Assembly: GCA_016192845.1 (NCBI GenBank)
Contig: JACPTI010000084.1
Span: 1-59,427, forward strand
Source: Acidobacteriota bacterium
GTDB lineage: Bacteria; Acidobacteriota; Vicinamibacteria; Vicinamibacterales; UBA2999
Length of the DNA stretch: 59,427 nt
Reading direction: 5' to 3'
The translations under genes and the position numbers were made by a program. Below, in pieces: positions 53,989-59,427 of the stretch. Position 1 is the first letter of the stretch; each line of letters opens with the position of its first letter. Under the pieces are notes generated by a model, which saw only the letters and a list, made by a program, of their open reading frames with translations, was not told the DNA's origin and made no database searches.

Positions 53989-54068
53989 GTAACGCGGGTA
54001 TAGCATCTTGTTGGTTCTTCAGTGGTTTAGCCCCACCTTGGATCGTGCTGTTACCGGGTGTTCGGGAG

Positions 54069-54086
54069 CAAATTGTTCACAAATTG
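54069..54086. repeat. 18-bp direct repeat CAAATTGTTCACAAATTG, left copy
   Basis: Same 18 nt at 59339-59356, 5.25 kb away. It lies 80 nt right of tRNA fragment 3. The 54000-54175 stretch has no supported gene. Confidence 0.8.
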
Positions 54087-54175
54087 TTCACGCCGAAGCG
54101 CTCAGGCGGTGCCCCGCCGTCGTTGGCCGTTGCAGCGTTGCGCCTCTGCCCGACCGTGTGCCACGAGGTCCCAGT

Positions 54176-54514
54176 TCAGGCGGCGACTACCCACTGGCCG
54201 CTCGCTTTGATCGCGTCGTACATCGCGTCGGGAGCCAAGTCAGCGCCATTTGGCCACGCGACTGCTCCCAATTCGACACGTACCTGTCGGAAGTAGCCTG
54301 GATCGCGCAGCGGTTCGAAGAGCGTCCCCTTTATGGAGGTACTCTCGATGAACGCGCGCAGATGGACGTCTCCGGCGGTCCCGTCAACGAAGACGACATG
54401 CAGACGGAAGTCCTCATCCGGGCGCACGGACACGACCCGCCAGGGCGCGGCCGAACGCGGTGGCGGCACTATTCCAGGGGCGGAATGGGGTGAGGTGGCT
54501 TCAGTTGGCGGCAT
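54176..54514 (-). CDS. DUF2442 protein (second copy)
   Basis: 112 aa from ATG 54514. The conserved part is WRVVSVRPDEDFRLHVVFVD, RAFIESTSIKGTLFEPLRDP and VAWPNGADLAPDAMYDAIKA. It overlaps the DUF4160 gene by 46 nt, so a later GTG (in VVSVRPDE) may be the true start. DUF4160-DUF2442 pairs are widespread and behave as toxin-antitoxin-like modules by context; activity is not established here. Confidence 0.82.
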   Translation of the reverse strand: MPPTEATSPHSAPGIVPPPRSAAPWRVVSVRPDEDFRLHVVFVDGTAGDVHLRAFIESTSIKGTLFEPLRDPGYFRQVRVELGAVAWPNGADLAPDAMYDAIKASGQWVVAA

Positions 54515-54729
54515 AGCTCCCAATTCTCCATGAGCGAATCGCTGTTCTTCGCGGCCCATTCGAGCACCAACGCCAACGCTCGCCGGGGCAGCTCCCCGCG
54601 CGTGACTCGGAGTTCTCGAATATCGATGATCGCCTCGTGCTCGCCGTACGTCGCGTGGAAGTGCGGAGGGCCATGTTCTCGCCAGAACATCTGCACGACG
54701 ATGCCATAAAACACGCTGATCGTCGGCAT
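54469..54729 (-). CDS. DUF4160 protein
   Basis: 86 aa. MPTISVFYGIVVQMFWREHG, PPHFHATYGEHEAIIDI and ALALVLEWAAKNSDSLMENW are the complete DUF4160 pattern. It is the upstream partner of DUF2442. It sits at the point where the SNF2 helicase gene lost its 3' end. Confidence 0.88.
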   Translation of the reverse strand: MPTISVFYGIVVQMFWREHGPPHFHATYGEHEAIIDIRELRVTRGELPRRALALVLEWAAKNSDSLMENWELCRQLKPPHPIPPLE

Positions 54730-54800
54730 CGGTCACGGCATCGCGTGAACCAGGTCTCTCTCTTCCACCATCTTCACGATGCCATCGTCTTGCCGCACGA

Positions 54801-57332
54801 TCAAGAGCCGGCGTCTGGGCGCGCGTGAAGGGAGAACCGCGCGTTCCCGGCGGTCAGGTTGAGCCCCGAGCCGCCGGCCTTGAGCGACAGCACGAAAAAG
54901 GGCACGCGTTCGTCCTCCTGAAACTGCCGGACGAGCGCCTGGCGCTTCTTCACCTGGGTCTCGCCATGCAGGACGAGCCCGGGCCGGCCGAACACGGACC
55001 CAAGAAACGCCGCCAGCGGAGCCGTGATCTCGCGGAACTGGGTGAAGACCAGCGCCTTTTCCTGCCTGACCGCGACGACCTCCGCGATCTCACGCAGGCG
55101 GGCCAGCTTTCCGTTGTCGGCCTCTGCCCACGTGCCGTCCCCGAGCCATTGAGACGGGTGATTGCAGATCTGCTTGAAGCGCATGAGGAACGCCAGCACG
55201 ACGCCTTTGCGCGTGATGCCATCGGCGGCGGCCAGCTGGGCGGCCAGCTCGCTCACGCTTCGCTGGTACAGCGCCGCCTGCACCCTCGTCAGCGGGCAGA
55301 ACGCTTTTACCTCGGTCTTGTCCGGCAGGTCCGCGATGATCGACCGGTCCGTCTTGAGGCGTCTGAGGATGTAGGGCCGGACCAGATCCCGCAGCGGCCC
55401 GTACGCGCGTTGCGGACTCGTGGCCAGACGTTTGGTAAAGCGGCCGAACTCCGCGCTGGTGCCGAGCAGACCGGGATTGATGAAATCGAAGATCGACCAG
55501 CCAAGCCGATTTTCGACGGGCGTGCCGGTGAGCGCGACCCGAGCCCGAGCGTCGAGTTGCTTGACGGCCCGCGTCTGTTTCGCGCCGGGATTCTTGATGG
55601 CCTGGGCTTCGTCCAGCACTGCCACCTCCCACGGGATCTTGACGAGCCCCGGCGTACGCACCAGGGTTCCGTAGCTCGTGATGACGAGATCGACGCCCGC
55701 CAACCTGCTGCAATCGAGAGCCTGGAGATCCGCGGCAGGCGTCACCGCGGGGTGCGCGATCAACGTCCGGAGAGTCGGCGCGAACCGGGTGATTTCAGCC
55801 TCCCAGTTGGCGACGAGCGATGCCGGCGCCACAATCACGCTCGTGCGACGACGACGCTCGTCGGGCTGTCGCCGCAGGACCAACAACAGGGCCAGCACTT
55901 GCATGGTCTTGCCGAGACCCATGTCGTCGGCGAGGCAGGCGCCGAGCCCCAGCGAGGACAACAGGTACAGCCACTGCGCGCCGGCCTGCTGGTACGGACG
56001 AAGGGTCGTCTTCAGCGCGTCACCGGGATCGACGCGCGCGAGCGCGTCCGGGCGGCGGAGGGCCTCGAGCGTCTTCGCGAGCCACGGGCCCGCGACCACG
56101 CGAGACCAGTCGGGAGCGGCCGCGTCGAGTCCCTCATCGCCGGAGACGCGAGCACCCGCAAGCAACCGCATGGCGTCGGCAAAGCCAAGGCCGCGTTCCT
56201 TCGCAAGCTTCTCGACCGCGCGAAACTCGTCGAGCATGCGGCCCAGCTTGGCGCGGTCCACCTCGACCCATCGGCCCCGGACCAGATGGAGACCGTGTGA
56301 GGCCGCCAGCAACTGCTCGATTTCCGCCGCAGTCAGACGTTCGCCGTCGAGGGTCACGTCCATCTGGAAGTCGAGCAGTGCATGCGTGCCAAGGCCGGAG
56401 GGCGGCTTGGCGCCGACGATGGCGCTCACCTGCGGGCGCGGAGGGCGACTGGCGCGCCACGTGCCAGGCACGCGTACGATCACCCCGGCGGCTTCGAGCT
56501 GCGGCAGGTCTGTCAGGAGCTGGTAGGCTTCGGCGGGCGTCCATCGCAGCGGGTGAAAGATCTCGCCGGAGTCGACCATCGCCTTGAGCCACGGACACTG
56601 CTCCGCCGCGCGCTGCACCGGCAGGAGCAACGACAGCAGTCGGGACCGGTTTGCCGCACCGGCGTACTCGGTGAGGGCCCTGCCGAGCGGAAGATGTTGG
56701 GCCTTCGCGTGCGCCGACACTCCCGGGGCCCCCACCGCGCACGCTTGCGCGGTGGGGTGGAGGCGCGTGGTGTACGTGGCGAGAAACGCGAAAGGCGCCT
56801 CGGCATCAAGGCGGTTCTCGGCAAGGTTGAAGTGCACGTGGCCAACGACATGCCACGCGGGATTCTGGCGTCGGAGGAAGTCTTGAAGCGAGGTCTTCGA
56901 TTCGGCAAGCTCGGCGTGGAAGGCTACCCCCAGCTCGTGCCAGAGCGCTTCCAACACCGACAGGGTCAGGTATTCCGCGCCGAGCATCGGCGGCGCGGCC
57001 GCCGCCAACCGTTCCAGCTCGGCGTCCGCCGGCGGTGGAATCGGATCGTGGATCCGGTTGTCAGCGGCGTCGGGCTGTCCGCACACGGCGCTCACGTACC
57101 GCGCGGCGAACTCGCGCCAGTATCCAACAACCGGCGGCGAGAGCCGGCGGTGCAGCAGCTCTGCCGCCACACGCGGCTGCACGAGGGCGAAGCCGAGTCG
57201 ATCGCCCTCGCTCAGGCGGGACGCGAGCTGCTCGTCGTCGACGACCGCGAGGCGCGTGACGTGGCCGAAGTCCTGCAGCTGGAGTACAGGGGAACAGCCG
57301 CTCTCTTGCTCGAGGGGTTCGTTGCAGGCCAC
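54801..57332 (-). pseudogene. SNF2-family helicase truncated at both ends
   Basis: The frame holds helicase motifs I (ADDMGLGKTMQVLALLLVLR), Ia, II (VAVLDEAQAIKNPGAKQTRA), III (VALTGTPVENRL), IV (EKALVFTQFREI) and V (FVLSLKAGGSGLNLTAG). Directly after motif V, near 54846, the sequence changes to unrelated residues and stops, so motif VI with the arginine finger is missing. At the other end the frame from about 57160 to 57332 is antisense to a DUF3368 fragment, so the real N terminus is gone too. What remains cannot be an active remodeller. A palindrome is embedded at 56730-56757. Confidence 0.75.
56730..56757. repeat. GC-rich palindrome read in frame in the SNF2 gene
   Basis: CCCCACCGCGCA and TGCGCGGTGGGG, perfect 12-nt arms, loop CGCT. 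It encodes HPTAQACAVGAPG within the chain and matches the sufU element at 2145-2172. Confidence 0.75.
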
Positions 57333-57443
57333 CTCGACATCGGACAGCTCGAAGGCGCCGTCGAGGAGCTGGCACAGACGATCTGGTTGTCGCCGGCCGT
57401 CGTCGCCGAAGTGTTACGGCGTGCGCGGGAGGTCTCGAAATGA
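57174..57443 (+). pseudogene. DUF3368 (PIN-like) toxin, 5' truncated
   Basis: RLHEGEAESIALAQAGRELL, VVDDREARDVAEVLQLEYRG and IWLSPAVVAEVLRRAREVSK are the C-terminal half of DUF3368 PIN-like proteins, with one acidic active-site cluster (VVDDREAR). The N-terminal half and start are lacking. Its TGA overlaps the ATG of the UPF0175 gene (ATGA). Confidence 0.65.
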
Positions 57444-57760
57444 GGAAGGAGCAGATGGTCGGCACGCGGCTGCCAGAGGCGCTGGTGCGGGATCTCGAGG
57501 CAAGCGAGCGGATCGAGCAGTCGGATCGCTCGACGACGGTCCGGAAGCTGCTCCAGAGAGCCATCCAGGAATGGAAGCTCGAGTACTATGGCCGGCAGTA
57601 TGGTGATGGCAAGGTCAGTCTCGCACGAGCGGCCAAAGAGGCGGGGGTCACGCTCTGGGAAATGATGGACTACACCAGTACACGGAGAATCGCCGCTCAG
57701 TACGACCGTGGCGACTTCGCGCGCGACTTGAAGCGACTCTCAACCGGTCGGGCTCGATGA
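57440..57760 (+). CDS. UPF0175 antitoxin-like protein
   Basis: 106 aa. A ribbon-helix-helix-like N terminus (VGTRLPEALVRDLEASERIE, STTVRKLLQRAIQEWKLEYY) is followed by the UPF0175 core VSLARAAKEAGVTLWEMMDY. UPF0175 genes pair with DUF3368 nucleases; the overlap of 4 nt supports coupling, though the toxin is truncated. Confidence 0.82.
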   Translation: MRKEQMVGTRLPEALVRDLEASERIEQSDRSTTVRKLLQRAIQEWKLEYYGRQYGDGKVSLARAAKEAGVTLWEMMDYTSTRRIAAQYDRGDFARDLKRLSTGRAR

Positions 57761-57866
57761 CGCCTTGTCCTGGCGGTCGCCGGAGCCGATACCGTGAACC
57801 CGCCCCAGAGTCGCGTGCGCAGCGATCTCGGCGATCAGGCCGCACCACCAGACCGCCCGGCATGCG

Positions 57867-59102
57867 ATGGCGCTTGCCCGTTGTGAAGATTTCCGGCAGA
57901 CTGTCGCCGTGACGGCCATCGGTCGGAACGATCCCTGCCCGTGCGGCAGCGGGAAGAAATACAAGCGGTGCTGTCTCGACCGCGGCACGCCCCCGGCGCG
58001 TCCGACGGTCGCGTCCGGGATCGCGACCCGTGCACCTCGCGCCACGGATGACTGTATGGCTGTGCCAGGCGACGCACGAGCGGCCGTGCGGCCGCGATCC
58101 CGGAGCGCGCGCGTGGCCGCCCTCCTCAACGAGCAGATCGGCTCGAACACGTTGACGCCCTATACCGTCGTCAAGTTCGCCGAGGATCCACGTTCGGCCG
58201 GCGACAACGCGCCGCTCCGCAGGCGCATCGAGCAGATCGTTGGGCACGGCTGGACCATCGCGCGCGTCGCCGCCATGTCGACGGACGCCATTGAAACGCA
58301 GCTTCGCGCATGTGGCGTCGACTACTCGCGTGAGCGATTCGTACGGGCCGCCAACGGCCGGACGTCGGCGTGGTCAATCGGGGAAGAGTGGCTCGCCCGC
58401 CGCACGAACAGGTCCGGCAGGCCTGACGAAGACTTCTTCGGGCTGGCGGCGTGCGAGCTCTGGAAGCGACATCTCTCGGACCGCCCGTCCGTCGAAATGC
58501 TCGACGACCGGATGCAGGAGGGCTACACGTTCGTCGCGCAGCGCCGATCCGCGGAGGCGTGCGACATCTGGTGGAACGTGTGGACGGTGCTGAAGCCGCG
58601 CTTCAGCCCCGAGATGACGGTCATGGCTGCGACCGACAGCGTGTTCAGCAGGATGCAGTCTCTCTTCAACTGGTCGCAGGACTTCGAACTGGAGCTCGGC
58701 AACGCCGCGCTCGACGACCTCCGCTTCGCCGCCCTTGGCGCGGAGTACTGCCGGCAATGGCTCGCGCAGTTCCGCGACGAAGAGGCGGTGCTCCAGGTCA
58801 ACTTCACCCGCGCCCTGGCCTCGTTTTATTCACGACTCGGCCAGACGCAGGAGTGTGCGGCCACGCTCGATGTTTTGATCGAGCAGTGGCCGGATCGGCC
58901 CGGCGCCTATATCGTGCTCTCGGATTTCCGCTCGCATCTCTTCCCAGGCGAGCGGGTGCTGCCGCTCGACTGTGGCAGAGCCGAGTCGTATCTGCGACAC
59001 GCGTTGACCCTGCCCGACCTCACAACGGACGATCGCCGTATTGTCGAGGAACGCTTGACCGATCTCCAACAACGTGCGCGAGCGACGCAGCCGCCCGGAT
59101 GA
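57867..59102 (+). CDS. SEC-C zinc-motif protein
   Basis: 411 aa from ATG 57867, or 397 from GTG 57909. The SEC-C motif is IGRNDPCPCGSGKKYKRCCL near the N terminus, with four zinc cysteines. The remaining 340 residues are helical with no recognised domain (YSRERFVRAANGRTSAWSIG, DIWWNVWTVLKPRFSPEMTV, CAATLDVLIEQWPDRPGAYI), and the last part resembles TPR-like repeats. SEC-C domains bind zinc and often guide proteins to the ribosome or SecB; role unknown here. It is cargo in the tRNA-Arg island. Confidence 0.8.
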   Translation: MALARCEDFRQTVAVTAIGRNDPCPCGSGKKYKRCCLDRGTPPARPTVASGIATRAPRATDDCMAVPGDARAAVRPRSRSARVAALLNEQIGSNTLTPYTVVKFAEDPRSAGDNAPLRRRIEQIVGHGWTIARVAAMSTDAIETQLRACGVDYSRERFVRAANGRTSAWSIGEEWLARRTNRSGRPDEDFFGLAACELWKRHLSDRPSVEMLDDRMQEGYTFVAQRRSAEACDIWWNVWTVLKPRFSPEMTVMAATDSVFSRMQSLFNWSQDFELELGNAALDDLRFAALGAEYCRQWLAQFRDEEAVLQVNFTRALASFYSRLGQTQECAATLDVLIEQWPDRPGAYIVLSDFRSHLFPGERVLPLDCGRAESYLRHALTLPDLTTDDRRIVEERLTDLQQRARATQPPG

Positions 59103-59427
59103 GGGCTCGTGTTCGCACACGACACCCACGGTCGAATCCCCTCGATTGCCAGTGGAGTGCGTCGCACGGTGACAGCATGGCAGCGTGCGCCGTGAAGATG
59201 TCGTATCGAATCTCACTTTACACGGCCGCAGGACGAAGCTTCGCCGAAAACGAAAGGCGAGCAAAACGACGCCTCGTGGTAACTATTTGAAATGTATAGA
59301 CTTATTGCAATCCGACCATCTGGTTCGAACCAGACGGTCAAATTGTTCACAAATTGGCTATTTATCTGACTCCGGTGACCCCAAGATGTTGTGGTTCGGC
59401 GTCACGACGGAAATCGAGCGTACTTGA
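59103..59427. other. Right edge of window: palindrome and direct repeat, no gene
   Basis: No supported gene in 325 bp. It contains an almost perfect 26-bp palindrome (59314-59339, core TCTGGTTCGAACCAGA) joined to the right copy of CAAATTGTTCACAAATTG (59339-59356). Confidence 0.6.

Overview
The window is high-GC bacterial DNA that most resembles an uncultured soil Acidobacteriota of the Vicinamibacteria type. This is an inference from gene content: an Oar-type TonB receptor with a carboxypeptidase-like plug extension, many secreted beta-propeller and cytochrome proteins, a DUF6152 protein, and a much-expanded family of uncharacterised secreted proteins of about 280-345 residues. No rRNA, no complete tRNA, no CRISPR array and no intact transposase or integrase was found.

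Layout. 1-1.3 kb: a lone anti-sigma-kinase/STAS fusion. 1.3-7.8 kb: a complete, tightly coupled SUF Fe-S assembly operon on the minus strand (rrf2-sufA-sufB-sufC-sufD-sufS-sufU-sufT), with a candidate operator in front. 7.8-13.1 kb: an eroded zone of gene relics (FAD oxidoreductase, SPW protein, S8 protease, flippase, alpha/beta hydrolase) around three intact genes (PEBP protein, YbaK-like deacylase, and a Tat-exported molybdopterin protein lying between inverted repeats). 13.1-19.6 kb: a LysR regulator divergent from a P-type cation ATPase, a broken outer-membrane protein, a decayed ParDE pair and a LysM lytic transglycosylase. 19.7-40.2 kb: an accessory region for the cell envelope, with seven members of one secreted protein family, the TonB receptor, a cytochrome c/beta-propeller fusion, an M28 peptidase, a Tat-exported protein of unknown function, an in-frame MFS-transporter/NHL-propeller fusion, a cupin, a lectin-like protein and DUF6152. 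40.5-47.1 kb: a gentisate dioxygenase, an AMP-forming acyl-CoA ligase, an HExxH membrane-associated protein, outer-membrane relics and an ornithine cyclodeaminase homologue. 47.2-50.9 kb: DUF3175, an MBL hydrolase and the coenzyme A precursor operon panB-panC-coaX.

51.4 kb to the right end looks like a graveyard of integrations at a tRNA-Arg(ACG) gene. The same 45-46 nt 3' half of that tRNA occurs three times (51453, 52582, 53943), always cut in the anticodon loop. Between and beyond these copies lie small cargo modules (a periplasmic binding protein, ParDE, DUF2442, DUF4160, DUF433 and DUF3368/UPF0175 pieces, a SEC-C protein), a SNF2 helicase that has lost both ends, and short direct repeats. 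The intact tRNA should lie just to the right of this window.

Interspersed palindromic repeats tie the regions together. A GCGTCCGGCTTCAGCCGGAC element occurs six times, twice as facing pairs. A related GC-rich palindrome sits inside the signal-peptide codons of the M28 peptidase. A different palindrome is read in frame inside both sufU and the SNF2 gene. Many genes overlap by 1-4 bases (ATGA, GTGA or TAATG), so translational coupling is common.
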